Shown here piece by piece: positions 43,704-52,389 of a stretch of DNA of 54,265 bases; position 1 is the first letter of the stretch; every line of letters starts with the position of its first letter. This DNA comes from Bacteroidia bacterium (GTDB lineage: Bacteria > Bacteroidota > Bacteroidia > Bacteroidales > Rikenellaceae). The position numbers and the translations under genes are program-made. The notes under the pieces are model-generated. The model saw only the letters and a list, made by a program, of their open reading frames with translations. It had not been told where the DNA came from and did no database searches. The DNA lies in the NCBI GenBank assembly GCA_025999315.1, contig BNXD01000004.1:1-54265 (forward strand), in the 5' to 3' direction.

Positions 43704-45275
43704 TCAGAAGCCGTATTTGCTCGTCAGGGGCATCACCCGGTCGCGACGGAAGGCCTTAGTCGAGAGTTTGAGCGTCGGGCAGAACTGGAAGCGCTTGTGT
43801 TCGTTGTTTCTGACCATCGAGTAGATCTTGTAGACGATCCGTGCATCGAAACCGGCGTTGATGATCTCCTCGCGGTGTTGACCCTCCTCGATCATGCGAT
43901 AGAGGATCGCGTCCAGCACATCGTAGGGCGGCAGCGAGTCGCTGTCCTTCTGCTGGGGTCGCAACTCGGCCGAAGGCTCCTTGAGGATGATGTTCTCGGG
44001 GATGATCTCCTGGTCGCGGTTGATGTAACGCGCTATGTCATAGACCTCTATCTTGTACAGATCGCCCATGATGCTGAACGCGCCCGTGGCGTCGCCATAG
44101 AGCGTACCATAGCCCACCGCGCACTCGCTCTTGTTGGAGGTGTTGAGCATCACATAGCCATACTTGTTGGAGAGGGCCATCATCAGCGTACACCTGATCC
44201 TGGCCTGGATATTTTCTTCGGTGAGGTCGAACTCCGTGCCGCCGATCACCGGCTTCATCGTGTCGACCACCGTACGATATATCTCACTGATAGGCACCAC
44301 GTTGTGCTCGATTCTCAGATTCTCGGCCATCCTGACCGCGTCGTCCACCGAGTGGTCGGACGAGAATTGCGAGGGCATCATCAGCACTTTGATATTCTCC
44401 GCGCCGAGGGTCTCCACCGCAACGGCCAATACCACAGCCGAATCGATCCCTCCCGACATGCCGATGCACGCCCGCTTGAAGCCGTTCTTGACAAAAAAGT
44501 CCTTCAGCCCCAGCTTCATGGCGCGGTAGACATTGACGGTCTTGTTCTGAGCAGGGACCTCGACCGGGGCAGCGCGGTCGAGATCGACCACCACAAAATC
44601 CTCCTCGAAACTTTTGAGCAGAGCCAGCGCCTCGCCCCGATGATTGAAAACGGCGGACGACCCATCGTAAACGATGTCGGTCTGTCCGCCTATCTGGTTG
44701 ATAAACACCACCGGTTTGCCGCACGTGAAGGCTGTTTTGCGAAGATGGTCATAGCGTTTTTCGATGATGCCGCGACTGTATACGCTGGCTGCCAGATTGA
44801 CCACAAGATCGACCCCGCCGCCTATCTCCAGGTCGAGCAGGTCGTCGTCAACCGCCACCAGCACACGTTTGTCATCGATCTCGACCGTCGCGCAGCCCCT
44901 CGAAGGCGAGAGGTAGCACATCTCTTCGCGCCGGACGACCTCCTTTTTGCCGATATACTCCCTGATCACGCGATCCTCGATGAACGCAGCCACGCTGACG
45001 GTCTTGTTGCCGCTGCTGTCCTGGACGGGCAGCCCCAACATCACCGCAATGTCGTCGCAATGGGAGGCGATCTCCACCAGCGTCTCCTCGCACATGTCGA
45101 GGAAGGTAACCTTGTTGAGCAGATCGAACGCCGGAACGCCGCCAATGGCCTGTTCGGCAAAGACAAGCAGTCGAACACCCTGGCGCCGTGCCTGTTCGAT
45201 GCTGTTGATGATTTTGATCTTGTTCTCCTCAAAATCGCCGATAGTGTAGTTGAGTTGTGCCAACGCGATCTTCAT
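43704..45275 (-). CDS. nadE: NAD+ synthase with a probably inactive glutaminase domain
   Basis: Protein of 523 residues with the two-domain layout of glutamine-dependent NadE. Residues 1-about 245 are a nitrilase-like domain: Glu41 in VFAEQ and Lys110/111 in YIGKKEV fit the catalytic Glu and Lys, and NLAASVYSRG is conserved. At the place of the nucleophile, where the family reads ICEDxW, this protein reads VAVDDDLL (about 140-147), so the cysteine appears to be replaced by Asp143. The C-terminal synthetase part is intact: GMSGGIDSAVVLAVAVETLG, MPSQFSSDHSVDDA, NTSNKSECAVGYGTLYGD and PSAELRPQQKDSDSLPPYDV. By inference it uses free ammonia. It makes NAD+ from deamido-NAD+. It is divergent from a sulfatase. 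Confidence 0.93.
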   Translation of the reverse strand: MKIALAQLNYTIGDFEENKIKIINSIEQARRQGVRLLVFAEQAIGGVPAFDLLNKVTFLDMCEETLVEIASHCDDIAVMLGLPVQDSSGNKTVSVAAFIEDRVIREYIGKKEVVRREEMCYLSPSRGCATVEIDDKRVLVAVDDDLLDLEIGGGVDLVVNLAASVYSRGIIEKRYDHLRKTAFTCGKPVVFINQIGGQTDIVYDGSSAVFNHRGEALALLKSFEEDFVVVDLDRAAPVEVPAQNKTVNVYRAMKLGLKDFFVKNGFKRACIGMSGGIDSAVVLAVAVETLGAENIKVLMMPSQFSSDHSVDDAVRMAENLRIEHNVVPISEIYRTVVDTMKPVIGGTEFDLTEENIQARIRCTLMMALSNKYGYVMLNTSNKSECAVGYGTLYGDATGAFSIMGDLYKIEVYDIARYINRDQEIIPENIILKEPSAELRPQQKDSDSLPPYDVLDAILYRMIEEGQHREEIINAGFDARIVYKIYSMVRNNEHKRFQFCPTLKLSTKAFRRDRVMPLTSKYGF

Positions 45276-45325
45276 CTCCGGGATTTTTCAATTAGCAAGA
45301 GGAGGGCATATCCCCATTTATCGGT

Positions 45326-45357
45326 GCAAATATACGATTTTTGAACCGAATCCCCAA
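45326..45357 (-). promoter_or_regulatory. Promoter of nadE
   Basis: On the minus strand GTTG (45357-45354), 20 bases, then TATATTTG (45333-45326), about 50 bases before the ATG. Confidence 0.65.
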
Positions 45358-45397
45358 CATCGGATGTCCATAAATATTTTCTCTCACAAAAGATGGT

Positions 45398-45405
45398 TAT
45401 CTTTG
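45398..45405 (+). promoter_or_regulatory. -7 element of the sulfatase gene
   Basis: TATCTTTG fits the consensus; only a T run (near 45377) is found upstream for the -33. The leader is about 80 bases. Confidence 0.5.
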
Positions 45406-45490
45406 TTGTCGGTCGCGGCGTTGATACGGCTGCGCGGCTCGCGGTCAGCGAGGCCTTAGAAACTTTATTGCTCCAAAAAAAAATCCTGGC

Positions 45491-46939
45491 ATGAAAAACA
45501 GATTGTCCCCCTTTGCAACTGCCTTTGCAGTGCTGGCCATGACGGGCTGCTCGAAGAGCCCCCGGGTCGAAAAGATGAATGTAATATACATCATGGCCGA
45601 CGATCTGGGGTACGGCGATCTGGGTTTCACGGGTCAGAGCCGTTTCGAGACCCCCAACATCGACCGCCTGCGGGCCGAAGGCATGTTGCTGACAGAGCAC
45701 TACTCGGGCTGTACGGTCAGCGCCCCCTCGCGCTGTGCACTGATGACGGGGCTGCACACCGGCCACTGTTTCATCCGAGGCAACCTCGAGATCGGCGCCG
45801 AGGGACAATTGCCTCTGCCCGGGGGCACCTACACCATGGCCCGAATGTTCGAGCAGGCGGGTTACGCCACGGGAGCCTTTGGCAAGTGGGGGCTGGGCTA
45901 TCCCGGCTCGGAGGGCGACCCGGTGAATCAGGGTTTCGACGAGTTCTTCGGCTACAACTGCCAGCGGCAGGCCCACCGCTACTACCCCACCCACCTGTGG
46001 CGCAACCGCGACAGCGTCATCCTGCACGGTAACGCCGGTTATGCCCGCGGCGACTACGCCCCCGACCTGATCCAGGCGCAGGCGCTGCGGTTCATAGCCG
46101 ACAATCGCAACAAACCATTCTTTCTCTATCTGGCTATCGTTCAGCCCCATGCCGAGCTGCTGGCGCCCGAGGACAGTCTGATGGAGCGTTACCGCGGCCG
46201 TTTCGACGAACAACCCTACCTCGCCCGGGCGGGCGGCGATTACGGCCCGGGGATGACCGTGATCGACTACTGTTCGCAGAGCGAACCCTACGCCACCTTT
46301 GCCGCCATGGTGGGGCGCATCGACCGTTACGTGGGCGAGGTGATGGCCGAGTTGCGGCGTCTGGGCCTCGACCGCAACACGCTGGTTGTGTTCACCTCCG
46401 ACAATGGTCCCCACCGCGAAGGGGGCGCCAATCCCGACTATTTCGACAGTTACGGTCCTTTCCGCGGTGTGAAACGCGACCTCTATGAGGGGGGCATCCA
46501 CCTTCCGCTGGTCGTACGGGCCCCCGGAATGGTCGAGGCGGGCAGTTCGAGCGACCACATCTGCGCCGGGTGGGACATGCTGCCCACGATGGCCGAGCTG
46601 GCAGGCGTCGAGTTGCCGGGGCCCACAGACGGCATCTCGATCCTGCCGACGCTCACCGGCAAGGGAGCCCAGGGCGAGCATCCCTATCTTTACTGGGAGT
46701 TTCACGAGCTTGGTGGCCGCGTTGCTGTGCGCATGGGTCGGTGGAAAGGCGTGATGCTCAACGTTTCGGAGCGCGAAAAGGCCACCTTCGAGCTTTATGA
46801 CCTGTCCGTTGACCGCCACGAGGACCACAACGTAGCCGTCGAGCACCCCGAAGTAGTTCAAAAGATCAAGGAGATCATGCGCACCGCCCGCACCCCGTCG
46901 GAGGTGTTCATCTTCGACAATGCATCGATATATGTCTGA
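45491..46939 (+). CDS. Serine-type arylsulfatase lipoprotein
   Basis: Protein of 482 residues with a lipoprotein signal (LAMTGC, cysteine 20). The sulfatase signature is Ser77-Ala-Pro-Ser-Arg81, so it needs a serine-type anaerobic maturase. YIMADDLGYGDLG gives the metal-binding aspartates, KWGLGYPGSEGDPVNQGFDE and VVFTSDNGPHREGG the remaining active-site groups. It resembles arylsulfatases of glycan-degrading Bacteroidetes (family S1). It would act at the cell surface or in the periplasm. It is monocistronic, between the divergent nadE and a bidirectional terminator. Confidence 0.92.
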   Translation: MKNRLSPFATAFAVLAMTGCSKSPRVEKMNVIYIMADDLGYGDLGFTGQSRFETPNIDRLRAEGMLLTEHYSGCTVSAPSRCALMTGLHTGHCFIRGNLEIGAEGQLPLPGGTYTMARMFEQAGYATGAFGKWGLGYPGSEGDPVNQGFDEFFGYNCQRQAHRYYPTHLWRNRDSVILHGNAGYARGDYAPDLIQAQALRFIADNRNKPFFLYLAIVQPHAELLAPEDSLMERYRGRFDEQPYLARAGGDYGPGMTVIDYCSQSEPYATFAAMVGRIDRYVGEVMAELRRLGLDRNTLVVFTSDNGPHREGGANPDYFDSYGPFRGVKRDLYEGGIHLPLVVRAPGMVEAGSSSDHICAGWDMLPTMAELAGVELPGPTDGISILPTLTGKGAQGEHPYLYWEFHELGGRVAVRMGRWKGVMLNVSEREKATFELYDLSVDRHEDHNVAVEHPEVVQKIKEIMRTARTPSEVFIFDNASIYV

Positions 46940-47040
46940 CGATAAGGCTTGTCCGGGAGTTATCTTATTGTTGTCTTCAGATGCCTTTCGGGGCGGGGCC
47001 GCTTCGTGCCTTCATAATAAATAATTGCCTTCATGCACAA

Positions 47041-47086
47041 AAGCGGCAAAGCCGGTCCCCGAACAGAGGGACCGGCTTTGTCGCTT
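47041..47086. terminator. Bidirectional terminator between convergent genes
   Basis: A 19-bp stem (47041-47059 with 47068-47086, one G-T pair) lies after the sulfatase. T runs are weak. Confidence 0.65.
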
Positions 47087-47102
47087 AAATTCAACTAACC
47101 CA

Positions 47103-47197
47103 TTATTTTTGCAGGATCACCCTGACGGTGCGCTCGCCGTGGTCGAACATCGCCACACGGGCATCGCGATAGCCAAGCGCCGAGACGGTATACGCGA
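47103..47197 (-). pseudogene. C-terminal scrap of a lost gene
   Basis: On the minus strand a stop-bounded frame reads YTVSALGYRDARVAMFDHGE, then RTVRVILQK and TAA. This is protein-like and uses the local codons, but a stop lies just upstream, so only the 3' end of a gene remains. It lies directly after the TIM-barrel gene that ends at 47211. Confidence 0.4.
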
Positions 47198-47210
47198 TAA
47201 TTTACGCGCC

Positions 47211-48149
47211 CTACTCTCTTCCCAGCGCCTTGTCGATCGCCGCCAGACACTTCCGGTGGGCCACTTTCAGCAGTTCGGGGGCTGTGGCATAGTGGTTCCA
47301 GTAGCTTTCGTTGAACAACTCCAGCGACAGAGCGCCGTCGAAACCCTTTGCCACCAGCATCGGCAATATCTCACCGTAGGGGCAGATGCCCTCGCCGGGG
47401 AAAGTACGGTCGGCATCGGTCAACTCGTTATAGGCCGGAGCGCCGGGGTAGTCGTTCAGGTGGATCACCGGCATCTGCGAAATGTCGAGCAACGCCAGCG
47501 AAGCGAACGAGTTGCCGCCGCGATAGAGGTGATAGAAGTCGAGCAGCAGCCCGGCGTCCGAACGTCCGCTCTCCAGCGCCACGGCCTCCACCTGCCAGAC
47601 GCGGCTCATGATCCTGTGGCCCCACAACTCGACTATGGGCCTCACGCCCAGCGCACGGCCATAGTCGAGAATCTCGGCATACTGACGGCCATATTCGGGT
47701 ATGTCGGCCAACTCCCAGCCCGTCAGGCCCTTGCCCGTAGCGGCCATGCAACGGCTGCCGAGCTTCGCAGCCAGCTCGAGGTCCTGTTTCATCGCCTCGA
47801 GCCCCTCCTGGTGAGTCTTGGGATCGCTGCTCAGCCAGGTAGCATGGCCGATCAGGTTCTCCAGCACCAGGCCGCGCTCACGGATCAACCGGGCGATGCT
47901 GTCGACACTGCCGCCCTCGTCGATATACCTGTAAACATCTCTGATCCACAGCTCGATGCCGTCGAAACCGGCATCGGCCACGGCGTTGATCTGTTCGGGA
48001 ACCGAAAGGTTATAGGCCTGTATGGTCGAAACATTGAGGCTGAGGCGAAAAGGCAGCTTGCCGTCATCCGTTTTCCTGTCGCACTTCTTGTCGCAGCACG
48101 AACAGAGCACGACAACCATCGCCGCCAGGGCAAAAAACACTTTTTTCAT
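47211..48149 (-). CDS. Lipoprotein TIM-barrel sugar isomerase/epimerase-family protein
   Basis: Protein of 312 residues from the ATG at 48149. The N-terminus is a lipoprotein-like signal with several cysteines (VVVLCSCCDKKC). The TIM barrel shows the AP endonuclease-2 family marks: AVADAGFDGIELWIRD, the metal ligands in PIVELWGHR, LLLDFYHLYRGG, MPVIHLNDYPG and GALSLELFNESYW. Exported members of this family act on 3-keto-glycosides, some as lyases; the exact reaction here is unknown. The upstream part of the longer frame has no similarity, so the later ATG is used. It follows the next TIM-barrel gene by ten bases. Confidence 0.85.
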   Translation of the reverse strand: MKKVFFALAAMVVVLCSCCDKKCDRKTDDGKLPFRLSLNVSTIQAYNLSVPEQINAVADAGFDGIELWIRDVYRYIDEGGSVDSIARLIRERGLVLENLIGHATWLSSDPKTHQEGLEAMKQDLELAAKLGSRCMAATGKGLTGWELADIPEYGRQYAEILDYGRALGVRPIVELWGHRIMSRVWQVEAVALESGRSDAGLLLDFYHLYRGGNSFASLALLDISQMPVIHLNDYPGAPAYNELTDADRTFPGEGICPYGEILPMLVAKGFDGALSLELFNESYWNHYATAPELLKVAHRKCLAAIDKALGRE

Positions 48150-48159
48150 ATTCAAATTA

Positions 48160-49032
48160 TCAGTAAGTCGTCTTTTTGAAAAATTCGGCGCCGCGTTCGA
48201 TCGAGCGTTTCGAGTCGGTGGGTTTGTCGTGCTCGACGATGTAATACCTGACCCCGGCCTTGCCACATTGGCGGAAAATCGCCGGATAGTCGAGTATGCC
48301 GTAACCCAGGTCCTCGAAGTTGCGATCCTGACCGCTGCTCATATCCTTCATATGGATGACAGGGAAGCGTCCGGGGAACTTTTTCATCACCGCCAGCGGA
48401 TCGGCGTCACCCTTGGCCGCCCAGTAGATGTCGAACTCCATGTTGCAGAACCTGGGGTTCAAAGCCGGGACCAGCACATCGTAGGGCACCACGCCGCCAA
48501 TGGGGGTAAACTCTATCGCATGGTTGTGGTAGAGGAGCTTGATGCCCTTTTTGGCACAATACTCGCCCACTTTGTTCAGGGCGGCGGCCCACTCTTTCCA
48601 TCCGTCGATGGTGGCGTTGTACTTTTTGGTGGTGCTGTAGCAGGCCAGATATTTGGCCCCGGCCGTTTTGCACTCGGCGATGCTTTTGTCCAGGCCGTCA
48701 TACTTGCCGTCGATGGCGTCGATCACATCATTGGTCGCCACGCCCCAGATCACTGTCTTCAGGTGCAGCCCGTCGAGAAATTTGCGGCACTCCTGGGGGC
48801 TCATGCCGTAGTTGTCGTTGCGTTCCACCTGCGAGTAACCTAATTGGGAGATGCAGGTAAAACACTCTTTAGGGTTGTCCTGCAGCCACTTGCCTCCAAT
48901 GCGCTTGGGGATGATGCCGAACGTTTTGATCTTGTGGGCGCCCTGGGCCTTGTCGGCCTTCCCGGCTGCATACAGCACAGGGGAAGCCATCACGGTGGCC
49001 AGAGCCAGCGTGGCAATAATTGTTTTTTTCAT
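48160..49032 (-). CDS. Exported TIM-barrel sugar isomerase/epimerase-family protein
   Basis: Protein of 290 residues with a signal peptide (1-about 22, ending LYAAG). The TIM barrel has family marks: TCISQLGYSQVERNDNYGMS, KKGIKLLYHNHAIEF, NMEFDIYWAAKGDADPL, FPVIHMKDMSSG and YYIVEHDKPTD, which give the divalent metal site. It resembles the TIM-barrel enzymes encoded with Gfo/Idh/MocA dehydrogenases in 3-keto-glycoside clusters (such as the BT2156-BT2160 type), where one such protein cleaves the 3-keto sugar. It lies eight bases after the Gfo/Idh/MocA gene, in the same operon. Confidence 0.85.
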   Translation of the reverse strand: MKKTIIATLALATVMASPVLYAAGKADKAQGAHKIKTFGIIPKRIGGKWLQDNPKECFTCISQLGYSQVERNDNYGMSPQECRKFLDGLHLKTVIWGVATNDVIDAIDGKYDGLDKSIAECKTAGAKYLACYSTTKKYNATIDGWKEWAAALNKVGEYCAKKGIKLLYHNHAIEFTPIGGVVPYDVLVPALNPRFCNMEFDIYWAAKGDADPLAVMKKFPGRFPVIHMKDMSSGQDRNFEDLGYGILDYPAIFRQCGKAGVRYYIVEHDKPTDSKRSIERGAEFFKKTTY

Positions 49033-49040
49033 CTTTCGGA

Positions 49041-50369
49041 TCAGATATTGGGTAATTTCCAGGGTGAACGATAGGTGGGTTTGAGATATTTGTTGGCTTC
49101 GGCGTCGTTGAAGCTCGCTTTCGTTTCGTCATAGACCAGCGCCTTGCCCGTGCGGGCAGCGATGTTGCCCAGATGGCCATATTTGGCGCAGAAGTTGCCT
49201 CGCTCGACGGTGCACGCCGTGTCGAAATTGCGCGATTTGACCGCTTCGACAAACTCACGGCAGTGATCGCGGTGAGCCACATCGTTGCTGCCCTTGACCT
49301 TCTGGGGCTCGAGGCCGCGGTTCTTCTCGGGGATCACCTCCCAGCCGCCGCGGTCGGCCACGACCGTGCCATTGACGCCCTTGAAGGCCAGGCCGTAGTT
49401 GCGCCCATAGAAGCCTGTCTCGGTGCCGGCGCACTGGATCCAGTTCATCAGACAGTCGCCGAAGTCGTAGCTGATGGTCATCGTGTCGAAGGTCTCCGAG
49501 GCGTAGTCGGGACGCAGATATTTGCCGCCGCGAGCCACGATGGCCTTGGGCAGGGTGGTCTTGCCGAGCCCCCAGAGGCCCATGTCGAACAGGTGCACGC
49601 CCCAATCGCTCACCAAACCGCCGCCGTAGGACCAGTACATGCGCCAATAGCGGTTCCAGCGCCCCTCGTTGAACGGACGCAGGGGAGCCGGGCCCAGCCA
49701 CATGTCATAGTTGAGGTCGGAGGGAGCGGCAGTGTCGGGCATAGGCGGCAGACCGGCTGCATAGTCGAAGTTGCCCCAAATGTCGACCTTGGCCACACGA
49801 CCCAGCTGGCCGCTCTGGATAAAGTCGGCCATCTGGGCCCAGTACTTGCCGCTGCGCTGCTGCTGACCCACCTGGATCACACGATTGTAGCGTTTGGCGG
49901 CGCGGACCATGATGTCGCCCTCGGCAATGGTGTTGGCGATCGGTTTCTCGACATAGACATCCTTGCCCGAGGCGCAGGCGTCGACGAACATCAGACAGTG
50001 CCAATGGTCGGGCGTGCCGATGATGACAGCGTCAAGCTCCTTCATCTCGAGCAATTTGCGGTAGTCGTTGAACATCTTCGGTTTGACACCGCGCAGCTTG
50101 AGCACGTCTTCGGCCCTCTGGTCCATGTACTCCTGTTTGACATCGCACAACGCCACACAATCGACGTAGGGAACCAACAGAAAGTCTTTCAGATCGTTCC
50201 AGCCCATATTGCGGCAACCGATCAGCCCCACGCGAAGTTTGTCGCTCGGAGCGACTTTAGTGGCCTCCTCGGCTGCATGCAACAGGTCTTTCTGCAGGAG
50301 CGGCGAAATTACCGTAGCTGCTGCCACGCCAAAAGCGGCATTGCGGAGAAAATCTCTGCGTGTCAACAT
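49041..50369 (-). CDS. Tat-exported Gfo/Idh/MocA-family oxidoreductase
   Basis: Protein of 442 residues. The N-terminus is a twin-arginine signal (TRRDFLRNAAFGVAAATVIS), so a folded, cofactor-loaded protein is sent to the periplasm. The Rossmann part has VGLIGCRNMG, DAVIIGTPDHWHCLM and the catalytic EKPIANT. The C-terminal part, NYDMWLGPAPLRPFNEGRWN and YWSYGGGLVSDWGVHLFDM, is typical of the exported bacterial branch that carries tightly bound NAD(H). It would oxidise a sugar at C3. It is the first gene of a three-gene operon with two TIM-barrel proteins. Confidence 0.92.
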   Translation of the reverse strand: MLTRRDFLRNAAFGVAAATVISPLLQKDLLHAAEEATKVAPSDKLRVGLIGCRNMGWNDLKDFLLVPYVDCVALCDVKQEYMDQRAEDVLKLRGVKPKMFNDYRKLLEMKELDAVIIGTPDHWHCLMFVDACASGKDVYVEKPIANTIAEGDIMVRAAKRYNRVIQVGQQQRSGKYWAQMADFIQSGQLGRVAKVDIWGNFDYAAGLPPMPDTAAPSDLNYDMWLGPAPLRPFNEGRWNRYWRMYWSYGGGLVSDWGVHLFDMGLWGLGKTTLPKAIVARGGKYLRPDYASETFDTMTISYDFGDCLMNWIQCAGTETGFYGRNYGLAFKGVNGTVVADRGGWEVIPEKNRGLEPQKVKGSNDVAHRDHCREFVEAVKSRNFDTACTVERGNFCAKYGHLGNIAARTGKALVYDETKASFNDAEANKYLKPTYRSPWKLPNI

Positions 50370-50428
50370 TGTCTCAAATTTTAAGAGTTTGTTTTAAAAT
50401 ATTAAGTTCAATATATTAGATTCGAGTT

Positions 50429-50585
50429 GTTTAGATTTGATATTTCGGGAACTTTCCGCCTCTTTTCCGCGCTTTTGCCCTGACGATCCTCCCCCCCCCC
50501 TTTACATAGCCCGCTATGCGCGGGAGATCGTCAGGGCAAAATCATCGAACAACAGATCGGAAATTCCTCCGAAATATTTTTAAAC
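50429..50585. repeat. Hairpin element 1
   Basis: Outer arms GTTTAGATTTGATATTTCGG (50429-50448) and CCGAAATATTTTTAAAC (50569-50585) are inverted. The core stem GCCCTGACGATC (50477-50488) pairs with GATCGTCAGGGC (50526-50537). The loop has a run of nine C and CATAGCccGCTATG. Confidence 0.65.
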
Positions 50586-50590
50586 AGACT

Positions 50591-50760
50591 CTAAGAAACT
50601 GTTTAAAATTTATTCATCGAAAATCTTATGGCTCTTGTTTCGCGCTTTTTGCGCCTCCTCCTCGTTACATGGGAACCACCATGCGCCTTGTCGGAGGCGC
50701 AAAAATCATCGAAAAATATCTCATAATCTTTTTCGCGAATAAAATTAAACAGTTTCTAAG
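50591..50760. repeat. Hairpin element 2
   Basis: Outer arms CTAAGAAACTGTTTAAAATT (50591-50610) and AATTAAACAGTTTCTAAG (near 50743-50760) are inverted. The core stem TTTTTGCGCCTCC (50646-50658) pairs with GGAGGCGCAAAAA (50693-50705), with a tip CATGGgaaccaCCATG. It shares TTTCGCGCTTTT, GTTACAT/TTTACAT, ATGCGC and AAATCATCGAA with element 1. 50761-50963 shows nothing further. Confidence 0.65.
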
Positions 50761-50963
50761 GTTTTTATCGATCATTATCAACTTCGTCGCAAATCCAAAT
50801 ACGAAAGTAGTAAAAATTTTCAACAAAATCGGTTTAGATAGATAAAAAATGCTCTCGAAGCAAAAAAAAATCACCGGCGGGGGCAAAATTACAGCGAACC
50901 TCGATCGGCGAGCTCTCTCCACAGGGAGCCGCCAATTGAGATTCGACAGAGCAGGCAGACGGG

Positions 50964-51954
50964 TTACAGCCTTGTGTATACGTCATTAATAGCATTGACC
51001 GTCAAGCCGTTGAGCACAGCGGCAGGGGCGTCCCCGGTCGGCAGGGTGATGGTGCGCGTCTCGCCCGGCAACAGGTCGAAGAAGTTGTCCGAAAACAGAC
51101 CGGCCACACCATTATAATAATAGGGCCACATTTTTGGCCAGTTTGTCGGTAGTAACCCTGACCGCAACCGTACCGTCGCTGGCCACCCAGCAGGAGCCCT
51201 TGCAGAAGGTGCGTTTGCCGTTGACCTCGAACAGAAAGCTGCGCCCGCGGCCATCGCTGTCGTCCTCCTGAACCAGACGCATGGTGCGGATGCCGACCTT
51301 CAGGGTGCGCTCGTCGAGCAGCTCGCCGCCCTTTTTCAGTTGCACCTTCAACTCGTAGAGGTTGGCCGGGCCGTCGCCATTGGGATACCACAGCCGGGGA
51401 GCGATCACGTCGAAGCCCATCCATCCGGGCGTGGAGACCGAGCCCGGATGGCCCAGACCCCACTTGCCGATCATGGCGGTGCGATAGCCTGCCTCGCGGA
51501 ACATGTGCCCCATAGTGCGCGTGTCGGCGGGCATGGGACGCTGGCCTTCGAGGTAGGGGTTGTCGAGCATGGCACGGTGGTTCCACACATCGCCACGGGT
51601 TCTGAACTCGTCGTTGTTGCGCACCGGCGAGTGACCGCCGTGGAGCCCCGTCAGCAGGCTCGCGCGCGACGGGGCCGAGATCGGTGCGCCGGCATAGTGC
51701 TGTGTGAAACGGATGCCCGCGCCGGCCAGAGCGTCTATGTTGGGCGTCTCGATGAGTTTCTGTCCATAGCACCCCAGATCGCCGTAACCCAGATCGTCGG
51801 CCAGGACAAAGATGGCGTTGGGGCGCAGAAGGGGTTGCGTAACGGTTGTTTTGGAGCCTTTTGTTGCGGTTGCGATTGCGGTTGCAGCCGTGGCGGGGGC
51901 GATCGCCGTCGCACAGGCAACCATCGGCACAAGCCATCGAGAGTCCGTTTTCAT
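50964..51954 (-). pseudogene. Chimeric sulfatase / GH2 glycosidase pseudogene
   Basis: From the ATG at 51954, residues 1-about 182 are a normal sulfatase start: signal sequence, VLADDLGYGDLGCYGQK, the Ser93-Ala-Pro-Ser-Arg signature and KWGLGHPGSVSTPGWMGFD. At about 51405 the sequence changes in frame to the interior of a GH2 (beta-mannosidase-like) enzyme: PRLWYPNGDGPANLYELKVQ and FEVNGKRTFCKGSCWV. At about 51184 it jumps to the C-terminal beta domain of such an enzyme (SDGTVAVRVTTDKLAKNV), then loses frame near 51118 and continues in another frame as NGVAGLFSDNFFDLLPGETR to a stop at 50964. Neither catalytic domain is complete. It probably arose by deletions in a former sulfatase-GH2 gene pair. 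Confidence 0.8.
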
Positions 51955-52018
51955 TTGCCATATTTTGCTATATGGTTGTAGAATATCGCAGGATGCGTCT
52001 GGGCGATCTTCAAGCAAG

Positions 52019-52049
52019 TTTGTATTGCTCTCGACTTTCGTTATATTTG
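52019..52049 (+). promoter_or_regulatory. Consensus promoter before a broken gene
   Basis: TTTG at 52019-52022, exactly 19 bases, then TATATTTG at 52042-52049. It faces the remnant at 52085. Confidence 0.75.
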
Positions 52050-52084
52050 CACTACTAAACAAAATTATATAAAATAATTTGATA

Positions 52085-52267
52085 ATGAAGATCGGAAATC
52101 TTACCTTTTTCCTCTTTACGCTGGCCGCTTCGTCCGTTTGTCAGGGATTTGGGCATCCGATCAGATCAGGCGCCGGGCGACAGGGTTCCATTCGATTTCA
52201 TCAAGAACAAAAACCCGATGTACTGGCGGCGTCAGCTTCAGAAAAAAATAAGAGACTCCCGCGATAA
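52085..52267 (+). pseudogene. Remnant of an exported-protein gene
   Basis: The ATG at 52085 opens a good signal peptide (MKIGNLTFFLFTLAASSVCQ). After about 22 residues the frame loses sense, while another frame reads SDQAPGDRVPFDFIKNKNPM and then YWRRQLQKKIRDSR in typical codon use. A frameshift near 52155 and loss of the remainder are the simplest reading. The family is not clear. 51955-52084 holds only the promoter. Confidence 0.45.
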
Positions 52268-52308
52268 ACGACTTGCGCCGCCCCATTTTCGGAGCGGCGC
52301 AAGTCGTT
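52267..52308. terminator. Strong hairpin between the remnant and the convergent barrel gene
   Basis: AACGACTTGCGCCGC (52267-52281) pairs perfectly with GCGGCGCAAGTCGTT (52294-52308). Confidence 0.7.
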
Positions 52309-52389
52309 GTTGATCAAATAAGTCGGTTTAACAGTCAGACGTGGCGATAAGAACAATAGAGGGGTCGCCCGCCCACGGTCGGAATATGA

